Below the pieces are notes generated by a model, which saw only the letters and a list, made by a program, of their open reading frames with translations, ran no database searches and was not told where the DNA came from. The position numbers and the translations under genes are program-made. Below are positions 14,207 through 22,681 of a stretch of DNA of 64,000 bases, piece after piece. The DNA lies in the NCBI RefSeq assembly GCF_007483685.1, contig NZ_VMKN01000001.1:558001-622000 (forward strand). Direction: 5' to 3'. How positions within the stretch are numbered: position 1 is the stretch's first letter; each line of letters starts with the position of its first letter. The stretch is from Litoribacter populi (lineage in GTDB: Bacteria; Bacteroidota; Bacteroidia; Cytophagales; Cyclobacteriaceae).

Positions 14207-17200
14207 CTAAGCCTTTTCCACCTTAACTGTTAACTCAAAGTCATCCATATCCAAAATGGTTCCCTCCTCAAGGTTGCCATTCACGCTCAGAGAGAGCGCC
14301 TGAGTTTCCTCTTGGATGTATTTGGAAAAGTTTTCCAAAGCCAAGTTGACATTCTCATCATGCTTGGCGACTTTGATATTGATCTTATCCTGTACTTCCA
14401 GTCCCATGTCTTTTCTGAGGTTCTGGATCCTGTTGACTAGGTCCCTGGCGATACCTTCTTGCTTCAACTCGTCGGTCAAAGTTACATCTAAAGCAACTGT
14501 AACGCCGTTTTCTGTTGCTACTGACCAGCCTGGGATATCTTCAGAAGTGATTAGAACATCTTCCAGAGTCAAGGTAACCTGCTCTCCATCCAAGTCAATA
14601 AAGATGGCGCCATTTTTCTCCACTTCAGCGATTTGGTCTTTACCCCATTTGCCAATGGCTGCTGCCACTAGCTTCATTTTTGGACCGAACTGCTTGCCGA
14701 GTTTGGCAAAATTAGGTTTAACATTTTTTACCAAAATCCCAGAAGTGTCATCGATGTATTCGATATGCTTGATGTTCACCTCAGCCTTGATGAGTTCTTC
14801 CACATGCTGGATCTGCGTTCTGGTCTTCTCAGCCAGGATAGGAACCAGTATTTTCTGCAAAGGCTGTCTTACCTTCATCTTTTCCTTCTTACGCAGACTA
14901 TGCACCAAAGAACAGATATCTTGGGCCAATTGCATGCTTTGTAGCAGATCTTCATTGATCAAAGAGCTGTCAGCACCTTTCCACTCAGTCAAATGGATAG
15001 ATTCGGGGATTTCCTGCCCTGCTTCACGAGCTCCTTCAGTTAGGTTTCTGAACAACCAGTCTGAATAGAATGGTGCGAAAGAGGACATCAACTGTGAAAG
15101 AGTGCTCAAACATTCATATAAAGTCTCATACGCTCCCTGCTTGTCGGTATTAAGTTCCCCTCTCCAGAACCGCTTTCTTGCCAACCTCACATACCAGTTG
15201 GACAATTGATCCACGGTAAAGTTCATGATAGCCCGAATCGCTCTGGTGGCATCGTAGGCATTCATGCTGTTTTCAACCTCTTCGATTAAAGATTGCAGTC
15301 TGGAAATGATCCACTGATCCAGTTCAGGTCTTTCCGCTACAGGGATTTTATTGGCTTCCACATAAGTGAAGGAGTCCAAGTTGGCGTAAAGTGCAAAGAA
15401 ATTATAGGTGTTTTGAAGGGTTCCAAAGAAACGTCTCTGTACCTCACCCACACCGTCAAGGTTGAATTTCAGGTTGTCCCAAGGATTTGCATTGGAAAGC
15501 ATGTACCAGCGCAAGGCGTCAGGACCAAATTCCTTCAAAGTTTTGAATGGATCAACGGCATTGCCAAGGCGTTTGGACATTTTATTGCCGTTTTTGTCCA
15601 GTACCAAACCATTGGCGATAACGTTTTTGAAAGCCACGCTGTCAAAAAGCATCACGGCAAGAGCATGAAGGGTAAAGAACCATCCTCTTGTCTGGTCAAC
15701 ACCCTCTGCGATATAATCAGCAGGGTAATTGGCTTTGAAAATATCTTCATTCTCAAATGGATAATGCCACTGCGCATAAGGCATGGCCCCAGAGTCGAAC
15801 CAAACGTCGATCAAGTCCGGCTCACGGAACATTTTTTCTCCCGTAGAGGAAACCATGATCACGTCATCCACATAAGGACGGTGAAGGTCTGCCTGCCCAT
15901 CGGGGAAAGGTGAACCAGTCATGAACCCTTTCTCGATGGATTTTTGGATTTCCGCATTCAGCTCATCAATGGAGCCGATGCATTTTTCCTCTGTTCCATC
16001 CTCTGTTCTCCAGATAGGTAATGGGGTTCCCCAGAACCTGGAGCGGCTCAGGTTCCAATCCACTAAGTTCTCCAGCCAGTTGCCAAATCTACCGATCCCG
16101 GTGGATTCCGGCATCCAGTTGATGGTTTTGTTGAGTTCTACCAATTTGTCCTTGTAAGCGGTGGTCTTCACAAACCAGCTTTCCATAGGATAATAAAGGA
16201 TTGGCATGTCAGTTCTCCAGCAGTGCGGGTAACTGTGCTCGTATTTCTCTACCCTGAAGGCCTTGTTTTCATTTTTAAGAATGATGGAAATGACAATGTC
16301 GGTGTTCTTGTAATCGGCGACATTCTCATCATCCTTTGTGTAATTTTTCACATAGAAATCATCAGCTCCAAATTCTTTATGGGCTGCGATGTTGTGTTCC
16401 TTCATTTTAGAAGCCAGGTACTCTCCAATAACTGGAAGAAACTTACCCTGCTTATCCACCACCGGAAGGTCCGTTCCGTTTTCGTCCTTTACAAAAACGC
16501 CCGGGATATTGTTTTGCTCTAGAGTTCTGAAGTCATCTGCACCAAAAGCTTTGGCCAAGTGAACGATACCTGTACCGTCCTCTGTAGTTACATAGTCTCC
16601 AGAAATAACGGTGTAGGCAGGGTGTGGCAACTTTATTCCTTCAATTGGGAAAAGCGGTTCGTATTCTAACCCAAGTAAGTCAGAGCCTTTCACCTCCTCT
16701 TCTACATGGTAAGGGATAAGTTTGTCTCCAGGCTTATAATCTTCAATCTGGATATCCTTAGCTTTGGAATTGAAGTAGGAGCTCATTCTGGCTTTGGCCA
16801 GGATTACCGTTTCTGCTTCAAAGGTGTATGGGTTGAACGTTTTTACTTTTACGTAATCTAGCTTTTCACCAATGGCCAACGCGGAGTTTGACGGTAGAGT
16901 CCAAGGTGTGGTGGTCCAAGCCAGGATGTAGGCGCTATCTTCTCCTTTCACCTTAAACTGGGCCGTGATGGAAGTATCCTTCACGTCACGGTAGCAACCC
17001 GGCTGGTTAAGTTCGTGTGAACTCAATCCTGTACCCGCTGCTGGGGAGAAAGGCTGGATGGTGTAGCCTTTGTAAAGCAAATCTTTATCATAAAGTCTTT
17101 TCAAAAGACTCCATAAGGTTTCTATATATTTTGGATCAAAGGTGATATAAGGGTCGTCCAAGTCTACCCAATAACCGATCTGCTCGGTCATCTGGTCCCA

Positions 17201-17593
17201 CTCGTCCTTAAATCTCATCACCGTTTCCTTACACTTTTTGTTGTATTCCTCGACGGAGATTTTCTTGCCGATATCCTCTTTGGTGATCCCAAGCTCTTTC
17301 TCAACTTGAAGCTCTACTGGAAGACCATGAGTATCCCAACCGCCTTTACGCTTTACCTGAAAGCCTTGGAGGGTTTTGTATCTGCAGAAAATATCTTTGA
17401 GGGTTCTGGCCATCACGTGATGGATACCCGGGGTACCATTGGCTGAAGGGGGGCCTTCAAAGAAAGTAAAGGTCTCGGCGCCTTCGCGGTTGGCCACAGA
17501 TTTTTTGAAAATGTCGTTTTCTTTCCAAAACTTCAATACACTTTCCCCTATGCCGGGATAATCTACTTGCTTGTACTCCTGATATTTTTTCAC
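14207..17593 (-). CDS. ileS: Isoleucyl-tRNA synthetase
   Basis: The enzyme charges tRNA-Ile in the cytoplasm. The 1128-residue product has the class I signatures: the HIGH-type motif in PPSANGTPGIHHV (residues 49-61) and KMSKR at 671-675 within LDKNGNKMSKRLGN. The editing domain and an anticodon-binding domain lie between and behind. The length and the GIHHV form fit the longer, eukaryote-like IleS clade that Bacteroidota carry. lspA lies 71 bases downstream in the same direction and is probably co-transcribed. A putative TAACTTTG box lies about 100 bases upstream; no T-box leader is seen. Confidence 0.97.
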   Translation of the reverse strand: MKKYQEYKQVDYPGIGESVLKFWKENDIFKKSVANREGAETFTFFEGPPSANGTPGIHHVMARTLKDIFCRYKTLQGFQVKRKGGWDTHGLPVELQVEKELGITKEDIGKKISVEEYNKKCKETVMRFKDEWDQMTEQIGYWVDLDDPYITFDPKYIETLWSLLKRLYDKDLLYKGYTIQPFSPAAGTGLSSHELNQPGCYRDVKDTSITAQFKVKGEDSAYILAWTTTPWTLPSNSALAIGEKLDYVKVKTFNPYTFEAETVILAKARMSSYFNSKAKDIQIEDYKPGDKLIPYHVEEEVKGSDLLGLEYEPLFPIEGIKLPHPAYTVISGDYVTTEDGTGIVHLAKAFGADDFRTLEQNNIPGVFVKDENGTDLPVVDKQGKFLPVIGEYLASKMKEHNIAAHKEFGADDFYVKNYTKDDENVADYKNTDIVISIILKNENKAFRVEKYEHSYPHCWRTDMPILYYPMESWFVKTTAYKDKLVELNKTINWMPESTGIGRFGNWLENLVDWNLSRSRFWGTPLPIWRTEDGTEEKCIGSIDELNAEIQKSIEKGFMTGSPFPDGQADLHRPYVDDVIMVSSTGEKMFREPDLIDVWFDSGAMPYAQWHYPFENEDIFKANYPADYIAEGVDQTRGWFFTLHALAVMLFDSVAFKNVIANGLVLDKNGNKMSKRLGNAVDPFKTLKEFGPDALRWYMLSNANPWDNLKFNLDGVGEVQRRFFGTLQNTYNFFALYANLDSFTYVEANKIPVAERPELDQWIISRLQSLIEEVENSMNAYDATRAIRAIMNFTVDQLSNWYVRLARKRFWRGELNTDKQGAYETLYECLSTLSQLMSSFAPFYSDWLFRNLTEGAREAGQEIPESIHLTEWKGADSSLINEDLLQSMQLAQDICSLVHSLRKKEKMKVRQPLQKILVPILAEKTRTQIQHVEELIKAEVNIKHIEYIDDTSGILVKNVKPNFAKLGKQFGPKMKLVAAAIGKWGKDQIAEVEKNGAIFIDLDGEQVTLTLEDVLITSEDIPGWSVATENGVTVALDVTLTDELKQEGIARDLVNRIQNLRKDMGLEVQDKINIKVAKHDENVNLALENFSKYIQEETQALSLSVNGNLEEGTILDMDDFELTVKVEKA

Positions 17594-17692
17594 GTTGGTT
17601 TCTTTTCTATGTCAATAGGTTCGGGAAGGTAACTTCCACATTTCAACACCTTAAGGATAGGTACAATTCCCTAATCCTTTCAAAAGCAGGCA

Positions 17693-17700
17693 CAAAGTTA
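17693..17700 (-). promoter_or_regulatory. Putative -7 box (TAACTTTG) of ileS
   Basis: Read on the minus strand, TAACTTTG fits TAnnTTTG. It would give ileS a leader of roughly 90-100 bases. No -33 element was identified. Confidence 0.4.
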
Positions 17701-17780
17701 GGGTTTTTGGGGGTTATATGGGAGTTTAAAAAGGGAAAAATGAAGATTATGAATCCAATAGGAAAATAGTGCCTTTGATC

Positions 17781-17824
17781 ATACCAATAGGAATTATACC
17801 AAATGGTATTATACCTATTGGTAT
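17781..17824. repeat. 44-base near-perfect palindrome between ileS and dgt
   Basis: The ends ATACCAATAGG (17781-17791) and CCTATTGGTAT (17814-17824) are exact reverse complements, and the inside is built from further ATACCAAATGGTAT-type units, so the whole 44 bases read almost the same on both strands. A partial unit (CCAATAGG) also occurs at 17755-17762. It could be a protein-binding array, a strong hairpin, or a small repeat element. The spacer around it (17594-17985) holds no other clear feature apart from a doubtful 39-codon frame. Confidence 0.7.
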
Positions 17825-17835
17825 AAAATATAATT

Positions 17836-17955
17836 ATGGACCAATCACCCTTCAAATACTGTCTGTATGGAAGCCAAAAGCACATGATGAGGGATATTTT
17901 CAACAATCCCTCAAAGCCATTTTACAGGTTTGGGGATATCATATTGCTTCAATAG
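17836..17955 (+). CDS. Doubtful 39-codon open reading frame
   Basis: An ATG at 17836 opens a 39-residue frame (begins MDQSPFKYCLYGSQKHMM, later NPSKPFYRFGDIILLQ) that stops at 17955, just after the palindrome and before the dgt stop. The composition looks more protein-like than random AT-rich sequence, but no family is recognised and no promoter or ribosome site is evident. It may be chance or a gene remnant. Confidence 0.2.
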   Translation: MDQSPFKYCLYGSQKHMMRDIFNNPSKPFYRFGDIILLQ

Positions 17956-17985
17956 ATTTAAGATTGATAAACAGAATTTGCCTCC

Positions 17986-19335
17986 TTAGGCTCCTGGAAG
18001 CGCTATTCCTTTTACTTTTCTATACAAGGAAAGGGCGTATTTGTCGGTCATTCCTGAAATGAAATCGATCAAGGCTCGCAAAATTGCATAGGCATCCTGA
18101 CCATCGAAAGCATCAAGGTCCATATCTTCAGGCAAAAGCCTGAGGATGCTCTTGTCTTGCCCGGAATAAAGCTCAGGCTTATAATATTTGTGAAATAGAG
18201 CTTTGGAAAAGACGGTCAGCAGGCCTTCCAAAACTTGAAAACCTGCGGCTTCCTTCTCCAATACAGGTTTGCTTCTATATATTTTCTTAATAGAAATACG
18301 CGAAATCACCGCCAAAGCTTTTGCGGACGGGATATAATCGGTGAGGGCTTGATCAAAGCTTCCATCTAGTATTTCCTTTTCTTTCTCTATAAATGCGTTG
18401 GAAGCTTCGGATACCAGTTTGTTGATAGTCATGGCTCGCAGGATGGCGAGTTTTTGCCCGGTGGTTTTGTATTCGTTGAGTTTTTCTTGGGAAAACCTTT
18501 CGCCAAGGATTGCTGCAAACAGGCTGATGCTTTCCTCAAGGCTAACAAGTCCCAGTGTGCACCCGTCCTCCAGGTCTATAATGCTGTAACAGATGTCATC
18601 GGCTGCTTCTACTAGAAAAGCTAGGGGATGTCTCATCCAGACACCTTCCGCTGACTTTTCCAAGCCGAGACTTTCCGCTAATACGCCATAGTGTTCCTTT
18701 TGGTCGGTGAAGAAGCCGAATTTTTTATGGCTGCGTCTTTCTTTGTCAGGGCTTTGCAGCATTGCCGGCCGCGGATATTTTGTAAAGGCCGCTAGGGTTG
18801 CAAAGCTAATTTTCAGCCCGCTGTTTTTGGCAGTCAGCATTCGGAATCCTTGTGCATTTCCTTCAAACTTCACCATGTCCTCCCATTGATCAGAGTTTAA
18901 GTGAACTTTCCAGCGTTGACCTTCTTTATGAAACTTGAAGAAATCCGAAATGGCATCTTCGCCGGAGTGGCCGAAAGGTGGGTTGCCAATGTCATGGGTA
19001 AGTGCGGCCGCAGCCACGATTGCTCCTATATCAGCAGATGTGATACCTTGATCGGTAAGTTCTGGGTATGTAGAAATCAGATATTCCCCAGCGATTTTCC
19101 CAAGGGATCTTCCCACGCTGGAAACTTCCAGACTATGGGTTAGACGGGTATGGACAAAATCATGCTCGGGCAGAGGGAAAACTTGTGTTTTATCCTGAAG
19201 ATTTCGGAAAGGTGCAGAGAAAATGATCCTATCATAGTCCCGCTCAAACTCACTTCTGGAGTTATCCAGCGTTGCTACTTGTTTGTCCTTCAGGTCGAAA
19301 CGGCCCGGCTTCAGTAAATTCTCCCATTTCATCAT
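17986..19335 (-). CDS. dgt: dGTP triphosphohydrolase-like HD protein (Dgt)
   Basis: The enzyme hydrolyses dGTP (or dNTPs) to nucleoside and triphosphate. The 449-residue product carries the HD-domain metal ligands: HTRLTHSLEV (H and R/H region, about residue 60), ALTHDIGNPPFGHSGE (HD pair, about residue 115) and the later VEAADDICYSIIDLEDG aspartate. The N-terminal SRSEFERDYDRIIFSAPFRN motif is typical of Dgt. The first ATG at 19335 (MMKWENLLKPGRF) is chosen; a TTG two codons upstream lies inside a TATTTTTG promoter-like box. Confidence 0.93.
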   Translation of the reverse strand: MMKWENLLKPGRFDLKDKQVATLDNSRSEFERDYDRIIFSAPFRNLQDKTQVFPLPEHDFVHTRLTHSLEVSSVGRSLGKIAGEYLISTYPELTDQGITSADIGAIVAAAALTHDIGNPPFGHSGEDAISDFFKFHKEGQRWKVHLNSDQWEDMVKFEGNAQGFRMLTAKNSGLKISFATLAAFTKYPRPAMLQSPDKERRSHKKFGFFTDQKEHYGVLAESLGLEKSAEGVWMRHPLAFLVEAADDICYSIIDLEDGCTLGLVSLEESISLFAAILGERFSQEKLNEYKTTGQKLAILRAMTINKLVSEASNAFIEKEKEILDGSFDQALTDYIPSAKALAVISRISIKKIYRSKPVLEKEAAGFQVLEGLLTVFSKALFHKYYKPELYSGQDKSILRLLPEDMDLDAFDGQDAYAILRALIDFISGMTDKYALSLYRKVKGIALPGA

Positions 19336-19338
19336 ATT

Positions 19339-19346
19339 CAAAAATA
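19339..19346 (-). promoter_or_regulatory. Putative -7 box (TATTTTTG) of dgt
   Basis: On the minus strand TATTTTTG ends three bases before the dgt ATG at 19335. If used, the mRNA would start at or very near the start codon, as for ccmB. Confidence 0.4.
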
Positions 19347-19433
19347 AACAACTCTTTTAATATCTCATGCTTCTAATGGTATTATGGGGCACGAAACTTG
19401 CGAAAGCACAATTTGTTCTAAAAAATTACAATT

Positions 19434-20267
19434 ATGAGTAAAATTAGTTTTAAGAGTGTGTTTTTGGGCTTGGCAGTATTGATTATGGCAGCTTCTTGTG
19501 CCCAAGATGAGGACCGTTTCAATGGAAACGCCATGTTGAACATTTCCTTAGTGGACGCCCCGGCTGATTATGACGAGGTGTGGATTGAAGTGGTGGGTGT
19601 GGAGGTACTGCCAAACGGAAGAAGTGAAGATGAAGGTTCTGCATGGATTTCCATTCCATACACGCCGGATAGAGATGACAGACAAGTGGATTTATTGACT
19701 TTGGTGGGTGATCAGATTCTTTATATTGGTTCGGAGGAAGTGCCGGCAGGTAGACTTTCCCAGATCAGGTTACTGTTGGGCGACAATAATTATATTGTTA
19801 TCGATGGTGAAAGATTTGATTTAACTACCCCAAGTGCTCAGCAGAGTGGTTTGAAGCTACAAGTGAATAAAGATTTGCAGGCGGGGATCCAGTATGACAT
19901 GATGTTGGATTTTGATGCGGACCGTTCTATTGTACGAGCTGGTAACTCTGGGCAGCATATTTTGAAGCCAGTCATTAGAGTGATCACCGAAGAATCGGCA
20001 ACTATCAGAGGGAAAGTGTTGCCAATAGATGCCAGTGAAGAGCCGGTATTGGTGCATGGAATTCTGGATCAGGACACCGTGAGCACTTTTACTGATCACA
20101 ATGGTGTATTCATGTTAAGAGGATTGGCTAATGGTGCTTATCAAGTTGATATTCATCCCCAAGCGCCCTATGCTTCGAAAGTTCTTACGGAAGTGGCCGC
20201 AAGCAGAGGTGAGGTTGCCGATCTTGGAGAGCTCGAATTGGAGTTGGAAGCAGCACCAGAGGAATAA
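19434..20267 (+). CDS. DUF4382 lipoprotein (first of a tandem pair)
   Basis: The 277-residue product has a lipoprotein signal with the Cys in MAASCAQDED (about residue 23). A DUF4382 domain follows (MLNISLVDAPADYDEVWIEV and later QVDLLTLVGDQ, VPAGRLSQIRLLLGDNNYIV), and a C-terminal carboxypeptidase-regulatory-like beta domain (ATIRGKVLPID to DHNGVFMLRGLANGAYQVDI). The last residues are a low-complexity Glu/Leu tail. The role of DUF4382 proteins is unknown; they are surface or periplasmic lipoproteins. The next gene encodes a paralogue of the same architecture, so the pair arose by tandem duplication. Confidence 0.85.
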   Translation: MSKISFKSVFLGLAVLIMAASCAQDEDRFNGNAMLNISLVDAPADYDEVWIEVVGVEVLPNGRSEDEGSAWISIPYTPDRDDRQVDLLTLVGDQILYIGSEEVPAGRLSQIRLLLGDNNYIVIDGERFDLTTPSAQQSGLKLQVNKDLQAGIQYDMMLDFDADRSIVRAGNSGQHILKPVIRVITEESATIRGKVLPIDASEEPVLVHGILDQDTVSTFTDHNGVFMLRGLANGAYQVDIHPQAPYASKVLTEVAASRGEVADLGELELELEAAPEE

Positions 20268-20290
20268 GCAAGGAAATACATAAATTATGA

Positions 20291-20318
20291 AACCCGGTTA
20301 ACTTTAGCCGGGTTTTTT
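20291..20318 (+). terminator. Terminator between the two DUF4382 genes
   Basis: AACCCGG (20291-20297) pairs with CCGGGTT (20308-20314), followed by a T run. It separates the tandem paralogues into different transcription units. Confidence 0.75.
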
Positions 20319-20397
20319 GTGTTGTAGGGTCTCCATATTTGTCTAAATAAGGAAACCTTCCTAAGTTTGATAACACTATTAGCGTGGAATTGAAGAG

Positions 20398-21168
20398 ATG
20401 AAACTAAAAATATTAATAGCAGCCTTATTTGTTTCCATTCTTCTGACTGGTTGTGGCCAGGATGAGGAACGGGTTGATGGCTTGATGAATATCTTTTTGA
20501 TCGATGCCCCAGGGGATTTTGACCAGGCATGGGTAGAGGTGCTCGGAGCTGAAATTGTTGTGAATGGAACTACTCATTTTCTAGAATATGTGACTGCTGA
20601 TAAAAAAGTCAACGTAAGCGCTTTAGTCGCCGACAATTCCCTTTTAGTGGGTAGGAAAAAGGTGCCAGCAGGGCAAATGACTGAAGTAATTTTGATTTTG
20701 GGAGAGGAACTTTACGTTATTCGTGCTGGGCAAAGAACAAATATGCAATATCTTACCGCTGATTCCAGAAGGTTTACATTCCCAGTAGATTTTACAATTG
20801 ATGGAGGAAACAGTTACGATTATTACGTGGATTTGGATATGAGTCGATCGGTTAGAAGGGCAGCCAATGAATTTGTGTTTGACCCGATAGGCAGAGCATT
20901 TTCAAGCCGTGGGATGGGTATCCTTAGTGGAACCATTCTTCCTGCACAGGCAGCTCCCTATATTTATGCTATCCAGGATGGCGATACAGTTGGCACGATG
21001 ACTAATTTTGCCAACGGACAGTTTTACTTCCGTGGATTGAATGCTGGGGACTATCAGCTGTTGATCCAACCTAGGTCAGGATTTGCAGATACCCTGATCA
21101 ACATCCCCATCCGGACCGACACCGTCAACCAAATAGGTAATATTGACCTAAGAGTGCTTGGTCCATGA
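20398..21168 (+). CDS. DUF4382 lipoprotein (second of a tandem pair)
   Basis: The 256-residue product has a lipoprotein signal with lipobox LLTGC (Cys about residue 20), then the DUF4382 domain (LMNIFLIDAPGDFDQAWVEV, aligned with the same region of the gene at 19434) and a C-terminal beta domain (ILSGTILPAQ to ANGQFYFRGLNAGDYQLLI). Its stop overlaps the ribD start by four bases (ATGA), so it is translationally coupled to riboflavin synthesis, perhaps only by chance of operon assembly. Function unknown. Confidence 0.83.
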   Translation: MKLKILIAALFVSILLTGCGQDEERVDGLMNIFLIDAPGDFDQAWVEVLGAEIVVNGTTHFLEYVTADKKVNVSALVADNSLLVGRKKVPAGQMTEVILILGEELYVIRAGQRTNMQYLTADSRRFTFPVDFTIDGGNSYDYYVDLDMSRSVRRAANEFVFDPIGRAFSSRGMGILSGTILPAQAAPYIYAIQDGDTVGTMTNFANGQFYFRGLNAGDYQLLIQPRSGFADTLINIPIRTDTVNQIGNIDLRVLGP

Positions 21169-22190
21169 GGGTAGATGAAAATTATATGCGTAGAGCCTTG
21201 GAGCTTGCAGAGTTGGGTAGAGGGTATGTTAGCCCCAATCCACTAGTGGGCTGCGTAATTGTATATCAAGAGCGCATTATTGGCGAAGGCTACCATCGAC
21301 AATATGGAGGCCCCCATGCCGAGGTCAATGCGATTAATGCTGTAGAGGACCAAAGCCTTTTGCCAGAATCCACGGTATATGTGACTTTGGAGCCATGTGC
21401 CCATTTTGGAAAAACCCCGCCATGTGCCGACCTACTGGTGGAGAAGAAGGTTAAGAAAGTTGTCATTGCAGCAGTGGATTCCAATCCATTGGTGGGTGGT
21501 AAAGGGATAGAGAAGCTTCAGAATGCAGGGATAAAAGTGGAAAGCGGGCTATTTGAAAAGGAAGCCCAGCAGCAGAATACTCGTTTTTTTACCTTCATGG
21601 AAAAAAAACGACCATATATATTACTTAAGTGGGCACAGACAAGTGATGCCTTTGTGGCAAGGGCTAATTATGACAGTAAGTGGATCAGCAATTCTTACAG
21701 CAGGCAGCTTGTGCATAAGTGGAGAGCCGAGGAGCAGGGGATAATGGTAGGAACAAAAACTGCACACTTTGACAATCCACGATTAAATGTCAGAGGACTG
21801 GCTGGGAAAAACCCAATAAGGATCGTAATTGACAAGCAGTTGACTCTGGATCCAAACAACCACCTATTTGACCAAAGTATCCAGACAATTTGCTATAACA
21901 ATTTGAAAACTGAGGAGAAGGAAAACCTTGCGTTTGTTAAGTTAAAAGAGGATTTTACTTTAAAGGCATTGTTAGATGACTTGTATGAGAGAAAAATCCA
22001 AAGTGTCATGGTGGAGGGAGGTGGCTTTTTGCTTCAAAAGTTAATTTCTGAAAACTTATGGGACGAAGCACGTGTTTTCACCGGAAGTACGCGATTTGAA
22101 TCGGGGATTCCGGCTCCACATTTAGATGTGCCGGCCAGAAGAGTTGAAGACGTTTTTGGAGACCGGTTGGAGTTTTATTTTAACAACTAA
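21165..22190 (+). CDS. ribD: Bifunctional riboflavin biosynthesis deaminase/reductase RibD
   Basis: RibD deaminates and then reduces the pyrimidine intermediate in riboflavin synthesis. The 341-residue product has the N-terminal zinc deaminase domain with His51 and Glu53 in GPHAEVNAI, and Cys78 and Cys87 in LEPCAHFGKTPPCADLL, and a C-terminal reductase domain (YILLKWAQTSDAFVA, RIVIDKQLTLDP, VMVEGGGFLLQKLI). It starts inside the end of the DUF4382 gene and is followed after eight bases by the free-methionine-sulfoxide reductase gene. Confidence 0.95.
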   Translation: MRVDENYMRRALELAELGRGYVSPNPLVGCVIVYQERIIGEGYHRQYGGPHAEVNAINAVEDQSLLPESTVYVTLEPCAHFGKTPPCADLLVEKKVKKVVIAAVDSNPLVGGKGIEKLQNAGIKVESGLFEKEAQQQNTRFFTFMEKKRPYILLKWAQTSDAFVARANYDSKWISNSYSRQLVHKWRAEEQGIMVGTKTAHFDNPRLNVRGLAGKNPIRIVIDKQLTLDPNNHLFDQSIQTICYNNLKTEEKENLAFVKLKEDFTLKALLDDLYERKIQSVMVEGGGFLLQKLISENLWDEARVFTGSTRFESGIPAPHLDVPARRVEDVFGDRLEFYFNN

Positions 22191-22198
22191 AAAAGATT

Positions 22199-22681
22199 AT
22201 GGCAGAATCATTATATATACCTGAGTCAGCAACAAAAGCTGAAAAATACGAAGCTATCCTTCCACAAGTCGAGGCCTTGGTGACTGGAGAAGAAGATATC
22301 ACGGCTAATTTGGCCAATGTTAGTGCCGTGTTAAGGGAGTCGTTTGGATTCTTTTGGGTGGGCTTCTATTTGGTGAAAGGTGAACAGATGGTGCTTGGGC
22401 CATTCCAAGGTCCTATAGCCTGTACACGGATAAATTTTGGTAAGGGCGTATGTGGCGCTGCTTGGAAAGAGGGCAAAACTCAACTCGTTCCCGATGTAGA
22501 AACATTCCCAGGTCACATCGCATGCAGCTCTGCCTCCAAGTCTGAAATCGTACTTCCAGCATTTAAAGACGGGAAAGTAGCTTTGGTGTTGGATATTGAT
22601 AGTGACCAGTTGAACGATTTTGATGAGGAAGATGCGTTGCAGTTGGAAAAGTTAATGAGAATTGTTGAAAGTTTCCTTTAA
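22199..22681 (+). CDS. Free methionine-(R)-sulfoxide reductase (GAF domain)
   Basis: The enzyme reduces free L-methionine-(R)-sulfoxide in the cytoplasm. The 160-residue product is a single GAF domain with the family's active-site pattern: Cys75 in LGPFQGPIACTRI, Cys85 in GKGVCGAAW and Cys109 in FPGHIACSSASKSEIVLP. These three cysteines correspond to the redox-active ones of the fRMsr (MsrC/YebR) family. It lies eight bases after ribD and overlaps the next start by one base, so it is part of a tight operon. Confidence 0.92.
   Translation: MAESLYIPESATKAEKYEAILPQVEALVTGEEDITANLANVSAVLRESFGFFWVGFYLVKGEQMVLGPFQGPIACTRINFGKGVCGAAWKEGKTQLVPDVETFPGHIACSSASKSEIVLPAFKDGKVALVLDIDSDQLNDFDEEDALQLEKLMRIVESFL

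Noticed and set aside
14316-15068. Long open frame antisense to ileS
   Set aside because: It is a shadow of the ileS coding sequence; its translation shows Ser/Phe-rich low-complexity text typical of antisense frames.
17594-17780. Possible T-box or other riboswitch upstream of ileS
   Set aside because: No T-box consensus or specifier stem was seen, and T-boxes are not typical of Bacteroidota.
17643-17906. 87-codon minus-strand frame upstream of ileS
   Set aside because: It covers the promoter box and the palindrome and encodes Tyr/Ile/Trp-rich nonsense; judged spurious.
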